The position numbers and the translations under genes are program-made. The notes beneath the pieces are model-generated. The model ran no database searches. It had not been told where the DNA came from and saw nothing but the letters and a program-made list of their open reading frames with translations. Shown here piece after piece: positions 53,523 through 60,390 of a stretch of 64,000 nucleotides of DNA (the first letter of the stretch is position 1; every line of letters begins with the position of its first letter). Source of the DNA: Pseudomonas sp. FP1742 (GTDB lineage: Bacteria; Pseudomonadota; Gammaproteobacteria; Pseudomonadales; Pseudomonadaceae); contig NZ_CP117460.1 in NCBI RefSeq assembly GCF_030687145.1, forward strand, positions 1,488,001 through 1,552,000, written 5' to 3'.

Positions 53523-54245
53523 ATGTCAAAAAAAGAAAATCACCACTTCCTGAATCGCTTCATGGGAGTCTCAGTCAAGTGCGATCTTGCATACCCCTCA
53601 TTAATCAAGATCATAGAAGCACTGTATGTGATGGTATATGGATGCACTAAAGCCTACACTCGGCAGCGCGGTTATCACGTTAGGCTTAGGTTTACAGATA
53701 AAATGGATAGCCGCAAATTCAGCGCCCGCCTTACTACGTTTTACAAGAGAAAATCCGACTACATACCACTGCGCTTAACGGTTGTGGAATGCGATGAAGA
53801 CGAAGAAGGCTTACATCATCACTTCGCTATAATATTGAACGATAGGCTAGATCGGAGATCAAGCTTACAACGCTTTATGGCACAGCTCTTGGCTGGCGGT
53901 TTTCTAGCGGACTACAAAGTTGTCTGCCCTGATATTGACGCTTATGGGCACCACCTTCGGACCCTAGAAGAAAAAGACAGTTACTTTGAATGGATGACAT
54001 ATCTTGCGAAGGTCGCAACCAAGGCTGAGATTGGCCAGGTTTGGAGTTCGTGCCGCGCTGTCAGTTGCGCGTTGAAGGAATGGAAACTCGCTGGTAAATC
54101 TGATTTACGAAAACAACTATTCGACCAGCGCCCGAAAGATAGTATCGCTACTGTTGATATTTTTGACCTCATGCAATTGGTTGATGTGTCACCCATAGTT
54201 ATGGTGCCACGTGCGACCTCTAGTGCGCTTTATGGGGTGATTTGA
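53523..54245 (+). CDS. Inovirus Gp2-like (YagK/YfjJ C-terminal type) protein
   Basis: This 240-aa basic protein resembles the YagK/YfjJ or 'inovirus-type Gp2' family found in prophage-like islands. GYHVRLRFT is near residue 50, GLHHHFAIILN (residues 96-106) has a His-x-His-like motif, and YFEWMTYLAKVATK (residues 154-167) matches the family's YLAK segment. The family is thought to relate to replication initiators; a catalytic Tyr could be Y154, Y160 or another. The ribosome binding site is poor. It stands alone downstream of the inverted-repeat region. Assignment is by motif resemblance only. Confidence 0.5.
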   Translation: MSKKENHHFLNRFMGVSVKCDLAYPSLIKIIEALYVMVYGCTKAYTRQRGYHVRLRFTDKMDSRKFSARLTTFYKRKSDYIPLRLTVVECDEDEEGLHHHFAIILNDRLDRRSSLQRFMAQLLAGGFLADYKVVCPDIDAYGHHLRTLEEKDSYFEWMTYLAKVATKAEIGQVWSSCRAVSCALKEWKLAGKSDLRKQLFDQRPKDSIATVDIFDLMQLVDVSPIVMVPRATSSALYGVI

Positions 54246-54522
54246 GCGGTTGCCCTGTGGGATTGTACTGGTGTTGTGCTGCGGCCTCCCAAAGGCTCTT
54301 ATAGGTTCTTCCAGGTGCATCTTGAATTAACACAACTTATATCTGTGCTACTTCTAAGATGTCATGCGGCGATAACCACTGACCGGTAACAAATATCACT
54401 GGAATGTATTTGGGTGGATTGACAAGACATTCATCGTCAGCACTGAAAAACTATCTTTACGGGCATTATGCCATCATCATATGCTAGCCGCATCATCAAC
54501 CCATCAATGCTGCGGTAGCGAC

Positions 54523-55482
54523 ATGAAAGCTAAAAAGATATTTTCTGGGTGCATCATTGGAATGACTCTGGCGACAAATTCATTTGCTGACATTGCCAAT
54601 AAGTCTGCCGAATTCGATCAACCCCCTAGCCGACTCTACCTCGCCCAAGCGCAGCTAGATACATCAGAAGCTGAAGCGAGGCTGTTGGCCGAACATAACG
54701 CCAAGGTAAAGGCCGCAGAAGACGCTAAGGCTAAGATGGTAAAAGATGCCAAGGCCAAGGCGGCCGAAAGCGCCGCTGCGGCTAAGGCGCAGTCAAAGGC
54801 AATAGAAATTGCCAACGATGCGAAGTATTCGGGTGGGTTATCAGAAGCGCTCCAAAATAACAAAGATAAGGGGTTGGACTGGTTCAAAAACAAAATTTTC
54901 AAGCTGGACAAGGCCTCTGCTATCACCGCATGTGATCCAGGCATATGCTACATTTTTGCATTTAATGGACTCTCGCCCCTTGGGATAACCCAAGAAAACC
55001 AAGACTTCAACGGTCGACAACTGCAGGGGCAATTTGTTCGTGTTATTGGCACGGACCGACTCGGAAATATTGTGGTCAGCAGATTAACCACAAACGATAA
55101 ACCCTCGCAAAAATCACGTCCAAACACGCAGGAGAAACCAACACAACAGCGAAGTCTAGCTAGTCCTGTAACTTCAAATTACGCTGAGATAGTGAATAGC
55201 ATTGATGATTTGATCATAGGGCGAGTAGTTGAAAGCTGGGCTCGCCCACCGTCGGCGCGAAATGGCATGGTGGTCGTGCTACAAGTTGAGATGGTGCAGG
55301 ATGGCACGATGAGGTCAGTCAATGTCGCCAAGTCCAGTGGAGATGTTCCTTACGATAACTCTGTGGTAGCGGCAGTCAAAAGTATCGGTCGCTTATCGGA
55401 AATGCAGGAACTCAAGCCGAGTGATTTCCAACCATACCGTTCATTCAAACTGACATTCACACCTGAAGATCTAACCTTGTGA
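54523..55482 (+). CDS. Secreted protein with a TolA-type C-terminal domain
   Basis: This 319-aa protein has a Sec signal peptide (MKAKKIFSGCIIGMTLATNSFA, cleavage near 22), an Ala/Lys/Glu-rich helix (about 45-100) like TolA domain II, a unique middle domain with two cysteines (C137, C142), a polar linker (~190-215) and a C-terminal TolA domain III (~222-319). The last shows SIDDLIIGRVVESWARPPSA, then RNGM, VEMVQDGTM, AKSSGDVPYDNSVVAAV and a final FTPEDLTL, closely following Pseudomonas TolA. Unlike TolA it seems to be released into the periplasm rather than membrane-anchored. ATG 54523 is chosen since it opens the signal peptide; a frame extension to 54481 adds 14 odd residues. It could be a decoy or competitor for TolA partners. 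Confidence 0.78.
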   Translation: MKAKKIFSGCIIGMTLATNSFADIANKSAEFDQPPSRLYLAQAQLDTSEAEARLLAEHNAKVKAAEDAKAKMVKDAKAKAAESAAAAKAQSKAIEIANDAKYSGGLSEALQNNKDKGLDWFKNKIFKLDKASAITACDPGICYIFAFNGLSPLGITQENQDFNGRQLQGQFVRVIGTDRLGNIVVSRLTTNDKPSQKSRPNTQEKPTQQRSLASPVTSNYAEIVNSIDDLIIGRVVESWARPPSARNGMVVVLQVEMVQDGTMRSVNVAKSSGDVPYDNSVVAAVKSIGRLSEMQELKPSDFQPYRSFKLTFTPEDLTL

Positions 55483-55683
55483 TCAATGGCACCCGGCATG
55501 CGCGTAGGGTGCGTCGACGATTGGTCGCCCATGCGTCTTCCTTGATGGTGGGAGTCACCAATAGCCAAATAACCACTGACGAGCCCCAGCGTCTTTCCGC
55601 AGGGGCTTGGACTATCAAAACTCTGCTTGTTCGATAATTCCGGCAGACAACATTCCATCACCACCTACTGAAGGATGACCAAT

Positions 55684-55899
55684 ATGCCGAACAATGCAGA
55701 GGCCAACATCGCCACAGCGGACGTACTGACCTTGTTACTGCACAACCAGCACGCACTAGCCGCAGCAATTGAAGAAGTCGCCTTGTGGGCAAGGTCAACT
55801 GGCTCGCCCGAAGCACATGACAACGACATCACGGCGCTGAATGCCCTCGACATAAATGCCTCGGCCATCACCGCTGGTATTCTCAAGTTGAGGCAATAA
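55684..55899 (+). CDS. Small conserved protein next to a resolvase
   Basis: A 71-aa, Ala-rich, mainly helical acidic protein (MPNNAEANIATADVLTLLLHNQHALAAAIEEVALWARS). It has no signal peptide or known motif. ATG 55684 has AAGGA 8 nt upstream and is preferred over ATG 55675, where the same AAGG would be adjacent to the start. Similar small proteins occur beside resolvases in Pseudomonas accessory regions as far as I recall. Function unknown. Confidence 0.6.
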   Translation: MPNNAEANIATADVLTLLLHNQHALAAAIEEVALWARSTGSPEAHDNDITALNALDINASAITAGILKLRQ

Positions 55900-55902
55900 C
55901 CG

Positions 55903-56026
55903 CTATCAAAGAAGTCTACTTGTCTGGTAGTTCGATACCGGCTAACAATCAGCTATCAGATACCTATTGCAGATAGCTTATTGATTGCATTACCATTGAT
56001 CTATCAAGGCATAGATTAAAGGATAG
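55903..56026. promoter_or_regulatory. Candidate three-subsite res recombination site
   Basis: Three dyads of resolvase-subsite size lie just before the serine recombinase: 55903-55930 (CTATCA...TGGTAG, 28 bp), 55951-55978 (AGCTATC...GATAGCT, 28 bp, perfect arms) and 56001-56026 (CTATC...GATAG, 26 bp). The shared CTATC arms and regular 48-49-bp centre spacing resemble Tn3-type res sites I-III. A repressor operator cluster is the alternative. Confidence 0.6.
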
Positions 56027-56032
56027 TCAGCC

Positions 56033-56659
56033 ATGAACACCCACCTCTACTTGCGAGCCAGCACCAAGGATCAAGACGCGCTACGTGCCAAGGCGTCGCT
56101 TGAGGCATTCGCGGCTGACAAGAACCTGGCCCTAGCTGGCATCTATAGCGAGAACATTAGCGGCACCAAGCTCAACCGCCCTGAGTTGATTCGTCTGCTG
56201 AACACTGCCGAGAAGGGTGAAGTGTTGCTGGTCGAATCTGTAGACCGCCTGAGTCGTCTGTCACAGGCTGACTGGGAAACCCTCAAGGCCACGATCAAGG
56301 ACAAGGGCTTGCGTCTGGTGATTGCTGACCTGCCCACCAGTCACATGCTGATTGAGGACAAGGGCATCACCGGGCAAATCATGGAGGTGATCAACAACAT
56401 GCTGCTCGACCTGATGGCGACGATGGCGAGGCTGGACCAAGAAAAGCGCGTTGAGCGTATTCAAGAAGGCTTGAAGAACAAGAAGCTGGTTGACCCTGAG
56501 TGGAAGCCAACAGGGAAGGCCAAGGACAAAGAGTTGTGGGGCAAGGTACAAGCTCTCATTGCCAAGCATCCAGCCATGTCAGCCGATGACGTGGCTAAGC
56601 TCGCTGAGTGTGGCGTTGCCACTGTCTACAGGATCAAGCGTGAGACGAAGGCTAGCTGA
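56033..56659 (+). CDS. Serine recombinase (resolvase/invertase family)
   Basis: A 208-aa resolvase-type recombinase. The catalytic S10 is in YLRASTKDQ, VESVDRLSRLSQADWE carries the conserved Asp-Arg pair, and a long helix follows (~105-140). A C-terminal helix-turn-helix region is at about 165-205 (MSADDVAKLAECGVATVYRIKRETK). The N-terminal YLRASTKDQDALRAKASLEAFAADKNL differs from Tn3 TnpR and fits the Pin/PinR-like island resolvases. A cluster of inverted repeats directly upstream is its probable target. AAGGATAGTCAGCC precedes the ATG. Confidence 0.87.
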   Translation: MNTHLYLRASTKDQDALRAKASLEAFAADKNLALAGIYSENISGTKLNRPELIRLLNTAEKGEVLLVESVDRLSRLSQADWETLKATIKDKGLRLVIADLPTSHMLIEDKGITGQIMEVINNMLLDLMATMARLDQEKRVERIQEGLKNKKLVDPEWKPTGKAKDKELWGKVQALIAKHPAMSADDVAKLAECGVATVYRIKRETKAS

Positions 56660-56871
56660 TTCGCCTTCTGGAACGCCCTATAGGCCCACCACAGAGCGGG
56701 CTTTGTCGTCTTTGAAGGTTTTGGTGATATGCCTGATTGATCGCCTGTAGACGACATTGTAGAGCGTCTGCGAAAGGGTGCTGACCTTATTTAAATATTA
56801 AGAATGATTCCCATCTTGGCTAGTGTAGCTTGCTTGGAAACGCCCCAAAGACCTGTGGAGAACGATCGTGG

Positions 56872-57249
56872 TCACTTCTTGCAGGGGAATGCACCCATGT
56901 AGGAAATCAGGGTTAGGGCTGCTGCCGGTAAATGGAGCTGGTCCGGATGCTCCAGCATGTATTTCACAACGATCCGTACCTTCTGGATGTTGGTAGTTCC
57001 GTTGGGTGGGTAGCAGGTTTTCATATTGGGGCCTACCGAATCATTCAACACGAATATTGCCCCTTCTACGCCCTCAACGATCCCGCTGCATTGGCCTACA
57101 TCGGCAGCAGACACGTTCTTGTCACCGTCGGAAAACCTGATTGTCATTTGACAGGCACTGAGTAAGCCGTTTCCATCCAAGGCCATGGCACTACCACTTG
57201 CCAGTGTGCCGATCAGTGCAATCCCTGCCGCTACCGTCCATGCCTTCAT
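56872..57249 (-). CDS. Rap1a/Tai-type secreted protein
   Basis: A 125-aa protein with signal peptide MKAWTVAAGIALIGTLASGSAMA. The mature domain has four cysteines in the Rap1a/Tai pattern (LLSACQMTI, VGQCSGIVEGV, MKTCYPPNG, AFPCKK), and the conserved late block IVVKYMLEHPDQLHLPAAALTLI. Rap1a/Tai proteins are periplasmic immunity proteins against T6SS amidase effectors, but the family also includes proteins of unknown role. No cognate effector is nearby. ATG 57249 follows AAGAGAATCAAC; the longer open frame lacks a signal at its start. It lies 20 bp after the gene at 57270, on the same strand. Confidence 0.72.
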   Translation of the reverse strand: MKAWTVAAGIALIGTLASGSAMALDGNGLLSACQMTIRFSDGDKNVSAADVGQCSGIVEGVEGAIFVLNDSVGPNMKTCYPPNGTTNIQKVRIVVKYMLEHPDQLHLPAAALTLISYMGAFPCKK

Positions 57250-57269
57250 GTTGATTCTCTTGGTTGTGG

Positions 57270-57680
57270 TTATTTGGAGAGCCACTTGACCACCGGTACG
57301 ACGATTGATATCGCGATGGCCAAAGTTGATAGCAGCGTTGCCCGCTGGGATTTGCTGCTTTCTTCTTGAAGTCCCGCCAGTACAGACACAAGCAGGGGAA
57401 AGTTGACGCACTTATCGTCAGGCCCCACCTTCAGCGAGAAGAAGGCCACCCTGCTGCCGTCGTCTCTTCTGTAGCCGTATTTCTCCTCCAGATGGTAGTA
57501 AAGTCTGCCGAATACAATGTCATCATCTACGTTCAGCTTCTTGGCGATCTTCTTGCAGTCGATTGGCAGGTAGACTTTGGTGGCTCTCCCGTTCTCCGCA
57601 CCGGTGGTGAAGGTCTCGAATTCTTTGTAGTACAGTTTGTAGATGGTGTTCAGTATCTTGCGGTCTGAGGGTATTTTCAT
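57270..57680 (-). CDS. Small tail-anchored protein of unknown function
   Basis: A 136-aa protein. A soluble N-terminal part (MKIPSDRKILNTIYKLYYKEFETF, and YLPIDCKKIAKKLNVDDDIVFGRLYYHLEEKYGYR, which looks like a small winged-helix fold) is followed by a C-terminal membrane helix (TLLSTLAIAISIVVPVVKWLSK). That layout is a cytosolic sensor- or DNA-binding-like domain tethered by its tail. ATG 57680 is preferred, with AAGGA upstream. It forms a two-gene unit with the Rap1a/Tai-like gene, suggesting a joint protective function, which is inference. Confidence 0.6.
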   Translation of the reverse strand: MKIPSDRKILNTIYKLYYKEFETFTTGAENGRATKVYLPIDCKKIAKKLNVDDDIVFGRLYYHLEEKYGYRRDDGSRVAFFSLKVGPDDKCVNFPLLVSVLAGLQEESSKSQRATLLSTLAIAISIVVPVVKWLSK

Positions 57681-57893
57681 AGGTGGCTGTCCTTGCATTC
57701 AACCGTAAGGGGGTGAGCTTACCGACTACCGTAGCCTGCTGCCATCACGTCACACACCCCCCTTGGCTCAGGGTTTCTCGCCCTGCTCCGCCGGAGAAGA
57801 ATCCCAGCTCAGAACAGACCGCAATCGGCGTTCACATTGCCCTGTGTGAACGAACCCGATATTTTGTGAACGTTCTGCGTGAATTCAAGACGA

Positions 57894-57921
57894 CAAAAAA
57901 GGGCCCACCTTTCGGTGAGCC
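57894..57921 (-). terminator. Terminator downstream of the tRNA-Val fragment
   Basis: On the minus strand GGGCTCACC, GAAA, GGTGGGCCC followed by TTTTTT. It stands 30 bp past the CCA end of the tRNA-Val remnant, as expected if a piece of a tRNA-Val locus was captured with its terminator. Confidence 0.8.
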
Positions 57922-57953
57922 CTTCCAGACCGCCCAGCAGAGCGGATTTTGTT

Positions 57954-57999
57954 TGGTAGGCGCGATTGGACTCGAACCAACGACCCCCACCATGTCAAG
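57954..57999 (-). pseudogene. 3' fragment of tRNA-Val(GAC)
   Basis: Read on the minus strand the 46 bp contain the anticodon region CTTGACATGGTGG, the T arm GGTTCGAGTCCAATC and the acceptor strand GCGCCTACCA, that is the 3' half of tRNA-Val(GAC) with its CCA. The 5' half is missing, replaced by unrelated CCACCCTT sequence, so it is not a functional tRNA. It looks like an attachment-site scar or a captured tRNA locus. Confidence 0.82.
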
Positions 58000-58057
58000 A
58001 AGGGTGGGGCAGGGGGAGGTAGATGTTGTGGGTCCCATCCAGGTACCAAGTACCATG

Positions 58058-58075
58058 TACCTGCTAGCAGGTACC
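58058..58075. repeat. Perfect palindrome in a CAGGTACC repeat cluster
   Basis: GTACCTGCTAGCAGGTAC is an 18-bp perfect palindrome. CAGGTAC recurs at 58041-58047 and 58069-58075, and GTACCTG at 58058-58064 and 58072-58078. It lies just after the integrase stop, and could be a terminator core, a regulator site or a directionality-factor site. Confidence 0.5.
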
Positions 58076-58096
58076 TGTACTCTTATGTTTGGTCGA

Positions 58097-59566
58097 TCAT
58101 TGTTTGGTCGTCAGGATTGAAGGGAGCTTTGATATGGCTTCAAGCATCTGAACAGGGCTTGCTCCTTTGCTGTATACGTCAAAGGTTACAAGGCCTGTTT
58201 CGTGCCCTACCAATTGTGCAATGATCGGTCCTGGCACATCTTGCCTTAGCAACTGGGTGATGACAGTTATCCGAATGCTGTGGAATACGTGACTTGCCCC
58301 AAAACCAAGGCGGGTCTTCAGGCGGCCAAACGCCTTCGATAGGGCGGCAGAACGAATCCCGTATTTATTCTGGCTCGAAGATGGGATCAGATAACCATCC
58401 TTGGAATCCGTAGCCAGTCGTTTGACTGTCGCTTTGAGGCTCGGGTGGATAGGTACCCGTCGAATTCCTGCGGCAGTTTTACTGTCAGTGATGTCGAAAA
58501 ACTCTACGTCTTCAGCCGTCAGCAGGTTTTCGACACGAAGCTCGCACAGTTCCTCTATACGCGCCCCTGTCAGCGAGGCCAGAATAATAAGATCGGCTAG
58601 CGGGTTAAGGTTGCGATACTTCGCTGCGTCTAGCAATTTTGCCAGCTCGGCAACGGTGTAGTCTTTCCTACGCGCATCCGCTCTTGCTTTGCCTCGAACC
58701 TTGGGAAGGTCATGGTTCTCGAATGGGTTCGCCCGATCTTTGAATTCCGAGCGCCATGGGCCGTCGAATCGTATTGCCCACTTCCAAAACATGCTTCCTG
58801 CTAGCAGATACTGCGTCAGGGTCTTCGACGCAAGCCCTAGGCCATTCAACCATACCCCAACGCTTTCCGACGTGAGATGGTTCTGAGATTGTTTCAGGAA
58901 GGCAGCCAACTTTCGTAGCTTGGACTCCTGCTGATCAATCGTTTTTTGATCAATATGTTGGGCTTTTCGATGCGTCTGAAAGGCCTCAAGGCGAGCGTCA
59001 GTGATTGCAGGTTCGTGTCGATGTGTGGTCGGGCTTGCAATGATCTCGGCCAGTTCGCGGGATTGTTCATCATTGACCTTATAGCCCTCGGTGTAGACAT
59101 CATGGAGCACATCCTTCAAGAACTCCGTCACCACCTCGTAAGCATTCAACTTGTCTTGCAGTTCATTGCCTGAGGGAGGCGGAAGGATCCCCTGTATACC
59201 CTTCACAAAATCTGGATTGGCCGACATGAAAGCCTCCAGCCTTTCTACGTCCTGCTTCGGCCCCGTATACGGTTCACCGATGGCGGCACGCTTTCTCTGT
59301 TTCATCATTTCTTCTAGGGTCGAAGTGACCCGTATAGCTTTTTCTTGCCAATCGTAGGGGAGCATCCTTTGTCCACGTGCGGCCGCGATCTGAGCCCTCC
59401 ACGTAGCCAAGTACGCATGGCTAGCGTGCAGAGCTTCACGGTGGGATGTGGTTTTCAATGACTTGATGAAAACGCTGCGTCCGATTTTCGATACCACATC
59501 GCTCGGTACCTTCAGTCTTACATACCAATTCTCTTCGTTCTTCTTCTTGATCAAGTGGTCAGCCAT
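58097..59566 (-). CDS. int: Tyrosine site-specific integrase of the island
   Basis: A 489-aa phage-type integrase. The N-terminal arm-binding and core-binding part is long (1-~300). The catalytic domain has R336 in LTGARIEELCELR, K363 in DSKTAAG, H429-x-x-R432 in FHSIR, H455 in LVGHE and the nucleophile Y465 in TFDVYSKG. All catalytic residues are present, so the element could still be mobile. It reads inward from the right end, with its 5' end about 100 bp from the attachment repeat. The ribosome binding site is weak. No excisionase gene was recognised. Confidence 0.93.
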   Translation of the reverse strand: MADHLIKKKNEENWYVRLKVPSDVVSKIGRSVFIKSLKTTSHREALHASHAYLATWRAQIAAARGQRMLPYDWQEKAIRVTSTLEEMMKQRKRAAIGEPYTGPKQDVERLEAFMSANPDFVKGIQGILPPPSGNELQDKLNAYEVVTEFLKDVLHDVYTEGYKVNDEQSRELAEIIASPTTHRHEPAITDARLEAFQTHRKAQHIDQKTIDQQESKLRKLAAFLKQSQNHLTSESVGVWLNGLGLASKTLTQYLLAGSMFWKWAIRFDGPWRSEFKDRANPFENHDLPKVRGKARADARRKDYTVAELAKLLDAAKYRNLNPLADLIILASLTGARIEELCELRVENLLTAEDVEFFDITDSKTAAGIRRVPIHPSLKATVKRLATDSKDGYLIPSSSQNKYGIRSAALSKAFGRLKTRLGFGASHVFHSIRITVITQLLRQDVPGPIIAQLVGHETGLVTFDVYSKGASPVQMLEAISKLPSILTTKQ

Positions 59567-59588
59567 CGCCTACCGCACCGTATGATAT

Positions 59589-59611
59589 TTGTACTACTTT
59601 CTTGTACTACT
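59589..59611 (+). promoter_or_regulatory. Paired TTGTACTACT repeats at the right island end
   Basis: TTGTACTACT at 59589-59598 and 59602-59611, in the same orientation and with the same 13-bp period as the pair at the left end. They lie between the integrase start and the right attachment repeat, so they may also overlap the integrase promoter. Confidence 0.65.
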
Positions 59612-59672
59612 TTTGAAGAGTTTCGTCTATTAGGTGCGGGGTTTATAGGGGTTTTGCTTGCTTGGGATCGCT

Positions 59673-59693
59673 TCCCTATCTCTCCGCCATACA
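59673..59693 (+). repeat. attR: 21-bp direct repeat
   Basis: Identical at 21 of 21 positions to the tRNA-Ser 3'-end repeat at 50421-50441. Upstream of it the similarity to the tRNA stops at once, as expected for the far end of an integrated element. Confidence 0.92.
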
Positions 59694-59696
59694 TAG

Positions 59697-59731
59697 AAAA
59701 GCCCCGTAGATGAAAATCTACGGGGCTTTTT
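59697..59731 (+). terminator. Ancestral tRNA-Ser terminator, right copy
   Basis: AAAAGCCCCGTAGA, short loop, TCTACGGGGCTTTTT. It lies outside the right repeat and is very similar in stem to, but different in loop from, the one at 50446-50483. It would be the original terminator of tRNA-Ser before insertion. Confidence 0.85.
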
Positions 59732-60029
59732 CGTTTGCGCAGCTTTTCTCATCGAGCCACTTTCGCATTCGTCCTGCTTTTCCCCCGAGTTTTTGGTGTC
59801 GGAAAAATCAGCACAACAACGTAAGAAAGATATGTCTATTCACGAGAAAAGTAACTCCACCCAAGTCGTTCTAATTACCGCCCCCCGTATTCATTGAGCG
59901 TTTCGTCAATCAAGGTTTTTCCTTCGAAATATCCTCTGACATTGAAAGACTTTGCCTCAAAAATTCCTCATCTACTCTGGTTTCGCAGGTCAATGACCTG
60001 TCGTAATCAGTCATCGCAAGGAGCGATCA
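59732..60029. other. Intergenic region past the island
   Basis: This stretch of about 300 bp has no supported coding sequence. It is AT-rich just upstream of the DUF1508 gene and presumably holds its promoter, which I could not locate with confidence. Confidence 0.4.
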
Positions 60030-60221
60030 ATGTACTTTGAGATTTACAGGCAAACCCGTGGCACCGCACAGACTGGCAAGGGTCAATGGCGCTGGCGTTT
60101 GCGGGCGGGGAATCATGAAACGATTGCCAGTGGGGAGGCTTACGTCAATAAGTCTGATTGCGTGCATGCCATCAGTTTGATCAAGGGGACTCATGATCAG
60201 ACTCCGGTCAAGGAAATATAG
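60030..60221 (+). CDS. DUF1508 (YegP-type) small protein
   Basis: A 63-aa protein with a single DUF1508 unit (MYFEIYRQTRGTAQTGKGQWRWRLRAGNHETIASGEAYVNKSDCVHAISLIKG), the fold seen in duplicate in E. coli YegP. Its function is not established. CAAGGAGCGATCA precedes the ATG. It appears to be monocistronic. Confidence 0.82.
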   Translation: MYFEIYRQTRGTAQTGKGQWRWRLRAGNHETIASGEAYVNKSDCVHAISLIKGTHDQTPVKEI

Positions 60222-60390
60222 GTTTCAGGCGGTGAAGCTGCTCAATGGGAGCAGCTTCGTTTTGACCGGGTGGTCTTGAGTTGTGAGTGCCCCTGGTTTT
60301 TATGGGGCGGGTCGTTTGCCAACCTGCATAGACGCCGATCGCGACACCTCCCTAAACTGTCAGCCAGTCTTGGGGACCGGGGTGCAACGG

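Larger units (their letters stand above)
50421..59693. mobile_element. 9.3-kb integrative genomic island in tRNA-Ser(CGA)
   Basis: The element is bounded by a perfect 21-bp repeat of the tRNA 3' end (50421-50441 and 59673-59693). It carries a tyrosine integrase at its right end reading inward and paired TTGTACTACT repeats at both ends. Its base composition is visibly AT-richer than the flanks, especially 50.6-54.5 kb. Cargo: a nuclease-like 702-aa protein, a Gp2-like protein, a TolA-domain protein, a 71-aa protein, a serine resolvase with a res-like site, a Rap1a/Tai-like protein, a tail-anchored small protein and a tRNA-Val fragment. There are no capsid, tail, conjugation or known excision genes, so it is a small integrative element or satellite rather than a full prophage. 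Confidence 0.9.

Noticed and set aside
56800..56825. AAGAATGATTCCCAT, which looks like a Fur box
   Set aside because: It lies between two convergent genes with no start nearby, and the match is partial.
57954..57999. A functional tRNA-Val
   Set aside because: Only the 3' half is present; the 5' acceptor strand and D arm are missing.
50421..59693. A complete prophage
   Set aside because: No capsid, tail, portal, terminase or lysis genes are visible; only integration, recombination and accessory genes.
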